A DNA stretch of 64,000 nucleotides from Vandiemenella viatica (Eukaryota; Arthropoda; Insecta; Orthoptera; Morabidae): assembly GCA_031002005.1 (NCBI GenBank), contig JARYHS010008074.1, positions 346,790,932 to 346,854,931 of the forward strand, given 5' to 3'. The position numbers and the translations under genes are program-made. The number at the start of each line of letters is the position of its first letter. Within the stretch, counting starts at the first letter, position 1. Shown here one piece after another: positions 34,158 to 45,484 of this stretch. The notes under the pieces are model-generated. The model saw nothing but the letters and a program-made list of their open reading frames with translations. It made no database searches and was not told where the DNA came from.

Positions 34158-35814
34158 CTATTAGTATAATACACAAGATGTAGCGTTGTCGCACCTACGT
34201 CATGTCACGCGGTGACGTCAACCTATGACGTTGCGCTATGACGTCACGCTTTACGATATTATTTGTGGGAGTGCGCGTTATTTAATATCATTTCCAAGCA
34301 ACAGTGAATAAATTAACTCACATAACACTGAAATAAAAGTATGTATTGCGTTTAAAATCGATATATCAATCATTAGATGCTTATATTTACGTAATATTCT
34401 CTTGATATATTGAAGTATTCCTTAAATTCTTTGTCCATAGATATTGTAAGATAAAAGCTTTGTATTTCGAGCATCAGTGCTGCGAAAAGTTTGGTTAGAG
34501 TATAACTAGCATGGATCAGAATTACAAGTGGCATTTGACGTTAACGCAGAAGGCATGAATAATTTAGTTTTTTTAATTTAAACTGTGTGCGTTTAAATTG
34601 GCATATTAATTATCCGTTTTTTTGGTTGTTTTTTTTTTTACTGAAACATTACATGGTTCAAATGAAAGAAGTTGCAATTGTTCGTGATATATACGGCCTA
34701 AACCAGAATGAAATATTACATGGCATAGCTTGAGTTGTTAAGGTTTATTTATAGCATCCTTCGTTCTTGCTGGAGTCATTATTTCAGCCGCTGTAAGCTT
34801 TCTTAGCCGTTAAAATATCGATCTTCATCATAGGTATTAAGAAAGAAATGTGTCAGAACCTGTGAAGATTTGGGATCAAGTTTATATCGCGATGCAAGGA
34901 ATGTATTAATTTGCGCGTGATTGAAGATTTGCTTTTCTATCAGACATTTTAGTGGATATTATGGTTAAGTTGAAATGCAACCTGGACCAAGTTGACAACT
35001 GAAGCTTTTTGCTACAGCACAATGAACGATAAATTACAATGAGCTTTATTTTGTAACAATTCTGATTAGTTAACCAACTGCAGAGAAATACCCACGTTAT
35101 TTAATAACATTTCTAGGCATCCACGAATAAATTAACTGACAGTACATACTTATTAGTTGCTTGATTTATTTAATATTAGTTTATGTAGAAGTATTCGTTG
35201 AAATCACATATATGTAAGTTAATTTTCGCAATGTTAGCGGCAGTTTTGATAGATTGTTATTAGTTTTTTTTTCTGTTACTTAAATCATTACTTCGTTCTA
35301 ACGAAAGTGTTGCTAACATTTTTCGGTTGCGGAGCGTTTTACATTTCCGATTTTTTAATTTAATTCATGGCGACTTTTTCCAAAAAAGGAGGGTGCAAAT
35401 GTGAAGAAGATGCCATTATAACGAAGCAATTGATACAAATTTCAACAGGGCAGTAGATATCAGTAATATCACCTTCCACCCATTAAAACTAATATTACGT
35501 TGGAATGACGTAAGTTGTTAAGATTTATTTTTAATTTTCTTTGGTTTTACTGATGCCTTATTTCAGCCGCATGTAACTGTGTCAGCTATTCAAATGTGTT
35601 AGTATAATTCTGAATAACGAATATAAAAAATTAAGATTGAAGAACCCTTATAGATTTTTTATTTGGTTTATTTCGCCATGCAATGTGACCATTAAAATGT
35701 GATAAGTATATGTATTAATATGCGTGTAAGGAAGTATTGTTTCTCTGGCGGCATGTTTAGCGCATGGAGGAAGGAAATATTACCTGCATGGTTTAGCGTA
35801 GTACTGTATGTCGT

Positions 35815-36430
35815 TAAGGGATTCTATGATAACCGTGAAGACGCAATTTGTTGATGGATTCTTATGTAACTCGACGAAAAAAACTGAAAGTAGAGAATAA
35901 AATGTTTTGATATCTCACTTAATTCTCGAGATATTGTATCTCAAAATTGACGTGGTTAAGTTGAAATGCGGCCTGGAACAGAAGAAAAATTTCTACATTA
36001 CCAAATTTGATGATGATGTCGTATGTAACTCGAAGAGACAAATCAAAACAAAGAATATATTTTCTTTCCATATCTCGCTTAGTTCTCGAGATATTGTACC
36101 TCAAAATTTAGGTGGTTTGGGTGAAATCTAGCCTGGACCAGAAAAAACAAATTACCAAAACCGCTATATGTACACGGTGGAAATACACTATATGTGGTTT
36201 ATTTTCTTCCTGGTGGTTGTTGTTAGGTTGAAATACGTCCTGGACCAGAGGAAACTTCACCAAAATCACAGTTATAATTGATTTTCAACATGCTATATCT
36301 CGAAAACCAAGAAAGATATCAAAAAATTTAACTTTATTTTCGATTTGTTTCGTCGAGTTCTACAAGAATTCATCATCAGATTGTGGCGCCACGGTAATTA
36401 TAGAACTGCCTTTTGTTAGATTGAAATGCA
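35815..36430. repeat. Foldback array of about 150-bp units
   Basis: The left half starts GATTCTATGATAACCGTGAA and has two TTCTCGAGATATTGTA cores at about 35922 and 36081. The right half has the opposite-orientation core (ATATCTCGAAAACCAAG) near 36296 and ends GGCGCCACGGTAATTATAG, the complement of the start. Forward motif copies occur near 35951, 36111, 36221 and 36415. It could form a large hairpin. Confidence 0.7.
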
Positions 36431-36611
36431 ACCTGGATTAGGATAGCAACAGAAACATTTTGTTATTGCGCGAGGCAATAGGAATTATATTATGTTTTAT
36501 TTTTGTGTTTATTTAAGCGGTTGCTAAGAAATGATTTGCCAGAACACTGAATTTGTTATGATTTAATTTAGCATCCTTCGTTTTCACTGTGGTCATTATT
36601 TCAACTGTATG

Positions 36612-37018
36612 CAGGGGCGTAGCTACTATGGGGCTAGGCGGTTAGGAGGTGCAGTGCACCGGGGCCCTCACGCTCAGGGGCCCCCGAGCATACCTCAAGG
36701 GGCCCCTAAGCGCAGTTTAGAGGGCCCACGAGCCTTCACAGCAAACTGGCGACTGGCGACCCTTTTTTTTTTTTTTAGCTCTACCGTCGTCTAAGGGGCC
36801 CCTGAGATCACAGGAACCCCTCACTAAGGGCCCTCGCTGTGCTGAGGGTGGGCCCAACCACAGCTCAGGGCCCCTGAAGAACAATTCAAGGGCCCCCATC
36901 CTCAGTTCAGGGGGCCCCTACCAGCACACAAAAGCAAAAAATAACGTCGCCCGTCTGGCCTGAGGGCCCAAAATAAACTTTTTGCACCGGGGCCCTTATT
37001 GACCTAGCTACGCAACTG
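36612..37018. mobile_element. hAT MITE, 407 bp, perfect 8-bp duplication
   Basis: Begins CAGGGGCGTAGCTA and ends TAGCTACGCAACTG. The duplication actgtatg lies at 36604-36611 and 37019-37026. The interior is a series of GGGGCCC blocks plus T14-AGCTCTACCGT at 36763-36787. It splits a repeated module of the Helitron-like element. Confidence 0.93.
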
Positions 37019-37289
37019 ACTGTATGTAAACCTATATCATCCGTTAACACATCGATCTTCATCGCTTATTAGCGAAGATTGTGGTTTAGACTGAAATGCG
37101 ACCTGCATCAAGTAGACAACTGAAACGTTTCACTACATCACAATAGACGAGAAATTACAGCACACTGAGCTTTATTTCAAAACAATTCTGATTAGGTATG
37201 CAAGGTAAACAGAAATTAATTGCCAGAATACTCCAAACCCGTCATTTTTGACTGGCTTTGTGGCTAGTAAAGTAAGAATTTGTGTCTCC

Positions 37290-37780
37290 TTATACTTCTC
37301 TTTCCTGCCACAAATACATAGGATAGACCATTGATGTTTATGTGTGGTAGTAGCAGTGAATCTTCCATAGTGCACTCTGGTGGTTAAACGTTGGTAGCTG
37401 TAGGGGTGTGGGAGATAAGGTGGTTGATAGTGGTCAACCTGTGCCACTTTCATATTTCTGCCAAAGACGCATGTGTCTTGGTGTATCACTTTTCACCGAA
37501 AACTATCTATCGCAGAACACTGACGTTGTGTGTGGTAATAACACAGAGTCACCTTTCGATCACAAAGTTTGCCGAATTTCAGTAACTGTGGTTGTGTGGG
37601 AGATATGGTGGTTGTAAATGGCCGATCAAGGATATTTTCATATTTCGACCAAATACATGTGTGTCCGTAAAATTTACTTTGCTGCCTGAACTACATAGCG
37701 CAGATGACTGGCGTTTGTGTGTGGTAATAGCATCGAGTCTCCCATCGTGCACTATGGTGGTTAGATGTCGGTAGCTGTCA
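37290..37780 (+). repeat. Three tandem copies of about 187-bp unit
   Basis: TGTGTGGTA anchors fall at 37341, 37527 and 37716, spacings of 186 and 189. Each unit also has an ACTACATAGCGCAGATGACT-like box and a CACTATGGTGGTTAGATGTC-like box. A fourth copy is at 33825-34000, next to the 5' end of the same element. Confidence 0.85.
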
Positions 37781-37899
37781 ATCCAAATTCTTTATAAACA
37801 TGAACGAAGTCGTGGGTACCAGCTAGTTTTTTAAAAGTTTTTTTATGTTGCTTTCATTAGCAACATGTTACAGAAAAGCAGATCCACGTTTATTCAGAC

Positions 37900-38899
37900 N
37901 NNNNNNNNNNNNNNNNNNNNNNNNNNNNNNNNNNNNNNNNNNNNNNNNNNNNNNNNNNNNNNNNNNNNNNNNNNNNNNNNNNNNNNNNNNNNNNNNNNNN
38001 NNNNNNNNNNNNNNNNNNNNNNNNNNNNNNNNNNNNNNNNNNNNNNNNNNNNNNNNNNNNNNNNNNNNNNNNNNNNNNNNNNNNNNNNNNNNNNNNNNNN
38101 NNNNNNNNNNNNNNNNNNNNNNNNNNNNNNNNNNNNNNNNNNNNNNNNNNNNNNNNNNNNNNNNNNNNNNNNNNNNNNNNNNNNNNNNNNNNNNNNNNNN
38201 NNNNNNNNNNNNNNNNNNNNNNNNNNNNNNNNNNNNNNNNNNNNNNNNNNNNNNNNNNNNNNNNNNNNNNNNNNNNNNNNNNNNNNNNNNNNNNNNNNNN
38301 NNNNNNNNNNNNNNNNNNNNNNNNNNNNNNNNNNNNNNNNNNNNNNNNNNNNNNNNNNNNNNNNNNNNNNNNNNNNNNNNNNNNNNNNNNNNNNNNNNNN
38401 NNNNNNNNNNNNNNNNNNNNNNNNNNNNNNNNNNNNNNNNNNNNNNNNNNNNNNNNNNNNNNNNNNNNNNNNNNNNNNNNNNNNNNNNNNNNNNNNNNNN
38501 NNNNNNNNNNNNNNNNNNNNNNNNNNNNNNNNNNNNNNNNNNNNNNNNNNNNNNNNNNNNNNNNNNNNNNNNNNNNNNNNNNNNNNNNNNNNNNNNNNNN
38601 NNNNNNNNNNNNNNNNNNNNNNNNNNNNNNNNNNNNNNNNNNNNNNNNNNNNNNNNNNNNNNNNNNNNNNNNNNNNNNNNNNNNNNNNNNNNNNNNNNNN
38701 NNNNNNNNNNNNNNNNNNNNNNNNNNNNNNNNNNNNNNNNNNNNNNNNNNNNNNNNNNNNNNNNNNNNNNNNNNNNNNNNNNNNNNNNNNNNNNNNNNNN
38801 NNNNNNNNNNNNNNNNNNNNNNNNNNNNNNNNNNNNNNNNNNNNNNNNNNNNNNNNNNNNNNNNNNNNNNNNNNNNNNNNNNNNNNNNNNNNNNNNNNN
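37900..38899. other. Assembly gap of exactly 1000 N
   Basis: Every base is N. The round length suggests a default scaffold gap, so the true distance is unknown. Frames reported across it are meaningless. Confidence 1.
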
Positions 38900-39038
38900 T
38901 ATGAATTCGTATAAAAATTTAAAATGACGAAACCAATATACATGAAATTGTATCATATGGTGAATAAATGAAATGAAATCAAAGAAAAAAAAAATGAAAA
39001 TATTTACAATCACGAACGAAGTCGTGGGTACCAGCTAG
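38900..39038 (+). mobile_element. 3' end of a second Helitron-like element
   Basis: The last 25 bases (GAACGAAGTCGTGGGTACCA then GCTAG) are identical to the 3' end at 37826. CTAG is at 39035-39038 and is followed by TTGTTAATAATTC. The left arm of the long inverted repeat has AA|TTGTTAATAATTC at the matching place, showing insertion between A and T. The 5' end is inside or beyond the gap. Confidence 0.7.
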
Positions 39039-40531
39039 TTGTTAATAATTCTTTAATACAATAAACCATTTCCGAGAATATATTGCACTAAAATATTGGT
39101 GTACTTACAATCACAATCGTAACATTAAACTGCCCTTTTATGGAACTGTGAATTGTGATAAGTATGCTTTCATTTCCCTATCATAAATTACTGCATCTCA
39201 AAAGTTGAAATGAATTTTAATTCGCCAGCAAATTCTGAGTAGATCTATGTTAATGTACTCGCAAGTCCAAACTGATTAATTTCTTATATAAGTGTGCTGC
39301 CTCAAATATTGGGATCAAGTTTACATCGCGATACAGTGAATGTGTTATTGCACTTGCTTAGTCCTATTGCATTTCACACTGAAGGAGTATAATGAAATTG
39401 TGATAACTAATGCTATGCAATCGAGAAATCCACATGCAGAAAATGTTGCTACTATTTGAAATGTAGTTGTGATGCATTTAAGGTGTGTGAGTATTGTTTG
39501 ATTTTTGTAATGGCAATAATAGGGGAGTTAGAGGTTAAGTTTAAATGCAGCCTGTGCCAGAATGACTTTACAGCATCAGAAATGACGAAATTTGATTATT
39601 ATTAGTAAAAAAAAGCTGCTAGTGACGACATATATCGCGATTTAAACTACTTTAGAATATTGTATATATATAAGCAAACTAGTCAAAAATCTTTTAAAAT
39701 TTAATACATATAAACAGAGTTATAGAAATGTATTCATGTTTATAGAACTGACGGATCACTAATATTAATTAATTAATCTATATCTATAAAACGAAAACCG
39801 GACATATTGGTCGTATAAAAACTCGGATACTACGGAGCAGATTTCGATGGAGTTTTCCCCGTTTTAAAGCTTAGAATCTTAATTCACTTGTCTGGCATGT
39901 CTTATGTTTCAACGTTAAATAATGTAGGAGCATTAAATAAAATTCTGAACGTATGGTGAGAAATTCCACAGGAGAAATCACTAGATGCCGCATACTCCGC
40001 GCTAAACACACAACACAATGTCTCTGACCATAGACATTAATTAAAGCAATAAGATAACTTATAGTAATAACTATTTTGCACACTAAACAAAACTTTTAAG
40101 TATTTTTTCTTTTAATTCGATATATTCAATTTTTAAAAGCCATAGCTTGAAGTATTCTTTCCTTTAATTCGGGATATAAATTTTTAAACGACATAGATAG
40201 CCGTAAAAACAACAGAGATTTACTTTAAGCACGGTCTCTGGACAATATCTCTGGCATTCAGCATTAGTCTTCTGTTTACGATAATATTATTCTGGATTCA
40301 CTTTTGATATTTTATCTGCAGAGTTAAAGGATCTGGCGTTTCGAGCCACAAGTATATCTATTCACTTCGCAATTGAATCAAACGTGACTTTTTAACATAA
40401 TCTAGGGTTGTTCAGTAATGTAGTAATGAAATTTCTTAGCCAAATTATCGAAGCTTGATATACATGAATCTTTTCGGACGAATGAAAATAGTATACGTGC
40501 AAATAAACTTCAGCCCACCAGTTTCTTGGTG
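39039..40531. repeat. Right arm of long inverted repeat
   Basis: Reverse complement of 1-1481, including ATCGCGAT modules at about 39327 and 39630, one forward motif copy at 39531-39563, and most of the short Helitron-like element at 39777. The similarity presumably continues past 40531, but its partner lies outside the window. Confidence 0.85.
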
Positions 40532-40666
40532 AATGTAAGTTTGCTTTAATTCCGAAAAAGTTTGCGTGTATGTTATGAAACCTTGTACAAATGTTTTGCG
40601 GGAATAAAAATAGGGTACGGTTAAATCTACGCCAATTGTACCGGGCAATGCCGGGAACTCCGCTAG
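39777..40666 (+). mobile_element. Short Helitron-like element, 890 bp
   Basis: The 5' end is A|TCTATATCTATAAAACG. The 3' end is a CCGG-GCAATG-CCGG hairpin, eight bases, then CTAG (40663-40666) followed by T. Flanks are TTAA-rich. It differs in sequence from the 33777-37826 family but has the same terminal logic. No protein is encoded. Confidence 0.6.
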
Positions 40667-40821
40667 TTAACAATAAAAATAAAAGACGAAAGAAACAAGT
40701 AATATTTTAAAACAAAAAGATACTTACTTTGGAATAATCTGTGGTGTAAAGTTTCTATGCATTGCAGATATACTTCGTCGGCGTTATGCACACTCTTTAA
40801 GAGATGGAAATAACCCAATTT

Positions 40822-41440
40822 TCAGTATCGCTGATGCCTCCGTCCTGGCTCTGTGGTAACTCCTCCAGTTATCTCCATCTCTCTACACTGCCTTGCCGTA
40901 TGCCCTGACATTCTACACAGCTGGCAATCCTCAGTAATCCATCGGCCCCATGCATTCCAATATTCCTTTCTTCCTCCTCTATGCACTTCCTTACGCTGCC
41001 TTCGGTCACTTCCCAGGTGCAGTCTTTTGTCTTTGGCCGACATAGTTACTGTTTCTTCAGTGACAGCAATTTCCACAATTTCAGTCAGTGATAAATCCGT
41101 GCCTGTGGCCCTGAGTAGTGTAATCATTTTTACGTCGACTAACTTTCGGACGAATGTTATGCGTGCAAGGGTATGAATTAATTTCAAAGCTCCTGCCAAT
41201 TCACTCCCTTTAAATCCTCTCTTGCTAACTTCCCAGAATTCATGTACCTTGCTGTACAAGCGACTGGCCAAATCTGCGGCAGATTCTCCTGCTCTCTTCC
41301 GACTTACAAACATACTTATTGCATAATAATCCACAGTGCGTTTCAGTCGGTAATTTTCTACCAGCACTACCCATACGTCATTCGAATCTTTTAATTTTTG
41401 CGTACTAAAATCCATTGTCTAGCATGACCCCCAATGCGCG
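40822..41440 (-). pseudogene. LTR-retrotransposon Gag remnant with CCHC knuckle
   Basis: The minus strand encodes about 197 residues from MDFSTQKLKDSND, with a helical capsid-like region and a zinc knuckle CQLCRMSGHTARQC (C-x2-C-x4-H-x4-C) near the C-terminus at about 40900. Upstream, in another frame, KGELIEFIDNCDTAFSLVN (about 41510-41450) looks like the N-terminal part of the same Gag, so there is a frameshift near 41420. Gag packages retroelement RNA. No protease, RT or integrase follows; the sequence runs into the Helitron-like end at 40666. Whether it belongs to Ty3- or Copia-type elements cannot be told from this part. Confidence 0.65.
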
Positions 41441-42689
41441 TCTTTTTTTAGCATTTACAAGACTGAATGCCGTATCGCAATTATCTATAAATTCAATCAA
41501 CTCTCCTTTCTCGCCACAAAAGGAATTAGGGATAAGGGATTAGCATTAATGCTTGTGATAAGCTCACTCGCTATTTCTCTCTTTTTACTATATTTCCGCC
41601 TTCCGCGGTGTCACTGTTTCCCACACTGGTAGGCATAGTTGCAATGCTTGCTACTAACTTTTCTGCTGAGCTGCTGACAGAATCCTTTCACTGCTGTCCT
41701 CGATTCCGCAACTGCTGCGGTGTATTGTGATGATTCCGCTTACTGCTTCTGTTTACTGCTGTGCCGACACTCATTGTCGATTTCTGTATTCTCAATAGTC
41801 GCAAGCTCACTGAAATATTTTGTCTACCCTCATGTCCAACAGATTCTCGTGCTGGCTGACGCCACACCTGGACACCAAACATAATCCTTTATTATTGCTC
41901 TAGGCTTACCTCGGGCCGAATAATTATGCTTTAGAGGGCTTTTGAGTGGTCACTGCATAAATAATACTCTATCTGGTTATGTACAATATTTACATTTAAT
42001 CACGTAAGTGCATAATAGCCATTTTAACAACCCATTAGGCCTTCTCTTCCCTTTTTCCAAACAGGTCAGTTATAGCTTTGCGACTAATGCCCAAGACTAA
42101 CAATTCTCCCATGGCTTCCCAATAGACTGTACCTTCCCCAAGTAGCTGACGGTGTCTAACCAGTTTCCTCCTCACCTGTGTTTATTGTGACGACGTCCTC
42201 TGAGGCAACTGCCGGTGACGCGGCCCCCGGCTGCAGTCTTCTGCCCCGCTGGCGGCGCCTTCTCGTCCTTCTAGCAGCATGGTCCCAGGCCGCTCGGAAC
42301 GACCTCTCTTCGCTATCGCTGTCCAGTTTTGATCATCACACTCCCTCCCCCCAATTGTACCTGGTGGGGAGCTCTATTAGCCAACCGCTTTGCCCATTGA
42401 TGCGGTCATCCCTGGCTGGATTACGTCGTGATTCGCATGTAATTGCTGACTCTTCTGACCTACTACACAGGTTGCTGCTTTCTGAGCTTACACATTCTTT
42501 GTGCCGCAACTGTTTACAATTGCTGTCGCAACTGACCGCTGTAGTACTTTGTGGACTCTTATACATCCCAACAAGTTTCTGAAAACCTCGGTTCACCACA
42601 ACCTGCCCTCTTTGTTTATTGATCTGTAAAAACATTATTTTACTCTATAAGACTGGAGATTTTCTCGGCGTTGTAAATGGATAAAATAT
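41441..42689. other. Possible 5' leader/LTR of Gag element; no other gene seen
   Basis: On the minus strand TTTGGTGTCCAGGTGTGG at about 41868-41885 sits where a primer-binding site would follow an LTR, but I could not pair it confidently with a tRNA or find LTR ends. 42170-42600 is richer in GC than average. No exon recognised. Confidence 0.35.
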
Positions 42690-42782
42690 TCTCGGGTAAT
42701 TAGCCTAGTTAGTCTATCGTTTAAACACGACGTTTCGGCGGTCACAAACGCTGCCACCATTGTCAAGTGACTGCTGCCGGTA
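42690..42782 (-). mobile_element. 3' remnant of the split Penelope-like element
   Basis: Contains CGACGTTTCGGCGGTCACAA and CCATTGTCAAGTGACTGCTG, the latter matching 54643-54662 at the other end of the element. It stops at 42782 where the Jockey-like poly-T begins. Joined to 52734 onward it gives the same sequence order as 54643-54680. Confidence 0.75.
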
Positions 42783-43298
42783 TTTTTTTTCTTTTAATTT
42801 TCGCTGCCTTTGGCATGTTGTGAAGTCCCTCTATATATTGAATAGCATAACTTCCTTTTTAAGGTGGGTGGGTTTTCGGGTGCTCAGTTTTATTATATCG
42901 CTTTAGGGGAAACCAGGCTTTGAACTTCGTTGAATTTCTTATTTGGAACCGCTTCTGTTGTTTAATTATTTGGTTACGTTGCCTCCATTATTATACTAAG
43001 TTGTACCCTGTATTTATGCCATCGTTTAGGTGCGTGAGTTCCTATGGTTTTGTATCGATTGTGTAAGTTTCTGATTGTTACAATTCTCTTAATTAGCTGT
43101 TCTGTTTTGTTGGCTATTGTATTTTTTTATGGGCAAAATGATTGCGGTTTCGTGTAGTTCCGTGATTCCGGTGCTGTAAGGAACGTCGAGTATGGCTCGT
43201 AGAAATTTGTTTTGCAGTCGTTGTACGTGTAAAACTGTGGTGTTAGATGCTATGCCCCAGACTTAGCATCCGTATAGTAGAGCTGGAATGACGATGGA

Positions 43299-45484
43299 CT
43301 AGTAGGTTCTGAATTTTGTTGTTGGAGTCATTTCGGTGCTTTTCACAATTGGATACAGGTTTAAGAAGATTGCGAGTCCTTTTCTCTTTTGTTCTACAAT
43401 GTGTTGTCGGAATGGAAGCTTATTGTCAATTATGATCCCAAGGTACTTATGTGTAGCGTTCCATTTGATGGCTGTATCCATGAAGGGAAGGTTTTGTTGT
43501 AATATCGGCCTCTTTTTTTGTAAATTATATGGCTGCACACTTGTCAGCATTTATTTTTATTTTATTGCGTCTACTCCACGTGAAGATGTTGTCTAATGCC
43601 CTCTGTAGCCTTCTTATATTTAGATCGTGCTTATTGCCATTGGTGTTCAGCATGGTGTCGTCGGCATACTGACCGAGTTGAACATGTTCACCAGAAGGCA
43701 TGTCGTTGAGATATATATTAAATAAAATAGGCGATAATACAGCTTCTTGGGGGACTCCTGTTTCTACGTTGTATATTGCAGAGCGTTGTCCTTCTACAGA
43801 GACATAAAATCTGCGCCCTGTTAAGTAGGTACCAATCAGCTTTACCAAGCTATTTTGTAATGTTGTTTGTGTTCGTAGTTTGACGATTATATTCGGAATC
43901 AATACTTTATTGAACGCTTTTTCAACGCCAAGAAAGATGGCAGCCGTTGATTTGATCATGTTGAATACGTGCGTGATATCTTCTACGATCCTTAGCAGCT
44001 GACATGTTTTTGACACTTTGAGTTGAAATCCATATTGTTCTGGTTGGATAATTTTGTCTCTTTCAAGAGTTTTGTTCATCCTCGTGAGTATGAGTTTTTC
44101 AAATATTTTCGATACGGAAGATAGAAGGCTGATGGGTCTGTAGTTACCTGGTAGTGTTGGATTTTTCCCCTTTTTCTGAATTATGATCACTTTGTCTAGT
44201 TTCCACCGTTCAGGAAAGTAAATGTTTAACAGGCATGCATTAAACATCCTGGTCAATAGTACTACTGCTTTTGAGATGCAGATTGTTGACGTTGTCAGGC
44301 CATGGGGATTTGTAAGCGTTCAGTTATTGTATTGCTCTCTTTATTTCTCGAGGAGTGATCAGATCTGGGAATTCTTCTACTGGTATTTTCATTATTTGTC
44401 TGGCGGTTTATTCTATTATTGCAATTTCTTCGGCGTTGTGTTCTGTGACTGGTAGTGAATAGTGGGTGGCAATAATTTTTGCAAGTACTTCAGCTCTAGC
44501 CTGAGGGGAGAAGCGTTGTCCATCCAGTTCAGTTATAACATGTTTAGGTTGTCTGGGTTGTCTAATAGCTCGGATTAATTTCCAGGCGTCTCTATACTTT
44601 AACATCAGGGTTGCCATGCGATCCTCCCATTGTTCAGTTCTCCTCTGTTTAAGTCTATTTGTAAGCTGTCATGAGAGTTGATGATATTCCCTCCGGTCCC
44701 TGAGATCCCTGTAGCATTGCCACTGTTTTCTATAATGATTCTTTAGTTGGCGAATGTCTTCGAGGATACGTGGCAGTCCGTCATAATTTGAGTTTTAGGT
44801 GGAAGTTTGAATTGACGCTTTCCTCGCGGATTGCGAGATTACTTCCTCAAGATGTTTCACTGCCATTTCAATTCATTCCAGGGACGCGACATTATGAGCT
44901 GTTCTGATATGGTTATGGATTAATCTTGTGTAGTAAGCCCAGTTGATTTGTTGTACGTGTTTAGGTTTTTTCACCAACGTCCAGCCAGTTTCCGAGCTTC
45001 AGCACAATGGGGTTGTGGTCTGATGTTGAATCTTCAATTGTTTGAAAGGTAAGACGTTCGCTGATGTTTTTTGTAATTGTTATATCCATAATGTCTGGTT
45101 GATATCTTGGATTGACAGGAATATGTGTGGGTCGCGACGGTGCCAAGATAGATATATTGTGTAAGTCAGCTAGTTCAAGCAGTTGTTCTACACGCCTGTT
45201 ACATCTTATAGAGTTCGAAACATGGTGTTTAGCATTTAGATACCCTCCTATGAGGATTTTGGAGCCTGTAGAAAGCGGTGAGTTAAGATATTGATCTATG
45301 AGCATTCTGTTTGGAGCAAGGTAAGCTGCGAATATGTTGCAAATATGGATACTCCTGTTGCCTCTATTTCTATTAGTGGAAGGTTTTTGATTGGTTGATG
45401 TGTGATGTTATTTTTAATAAAGATGGCTGTTCCTCCACCTTGAGGACCCACTCTGTCATTTCTGTAGATGTGCATTCCAGGCAT
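43299..45484 (-). pseudogene. Jockey-like LINE A ORF2: endonuclease and RT
   Basis: Endonuclease pieces contain GGGTAIFIKNN, IGGYLNAKHH and DSTSDHNPIV. The first metal-binding Asp of the usual G-D-L-N-A-K motif is Tyr here, while S-D-H is kept. RT at 44256-43525 contains KVIIIQKKGK, GNYRPISLLSSVSK, EQYGFQLKVS, LGVEKAFNKV, GVPQEAVLSPILF and QYADDTM, with the catalytic YADD intact. 43550-43299 supplies KYLGIIIDNKLPF. Frames change several times and 44660-44960 is badly degraded, so the protein cannot be made. Confidence 0.82.

Larger units (their letters stand above)
33777..37826 (+). mobile_element. Non-autonomous Helitron-like element, about 4.05 kb
   Basis: The proposed 5' end is A|TCTCATATATATATAAAAA at 33776/33777. 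The proposed 3' end is ACGAAGTCGT (short hairpin), nine bases, then CTAG|T at 37823-37826. A TC start, a hairpin followed by CTAG and A/T insertion flanks match Helitron structure. The element has no Rep/helicase gene. It is built of modules: a 187-bp repeat at both ends, a perfect palindrome, ATCGCGAT and TTGAAATGCAGCCTGGACC modules, a repeated TTATTTATAGCATCCTTCG module (34745, 35520, 36560) and a foldback array. A hAT MITE is nested at 36612. Confidence 0.6.

Noticed and set aside
36609..36899. Gly/Pro-rich open frames on both strands
   Set aside because: They lie in the GGGGCCC blocks of a hAT MITE with defined termini and target duplication.
37845..39013. Long open frames across 37900-38899 on both strands
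   Set aside because: They consist almost entirely of N and have no coding meaning.
42720..42782. Complete hammerhead ribozyme in the second Penelope-like element
   Set aside because: A GCCGAAACGTCG segment is present but the CTGANGA core is not clear, so it was not annotated as a ribozyme.
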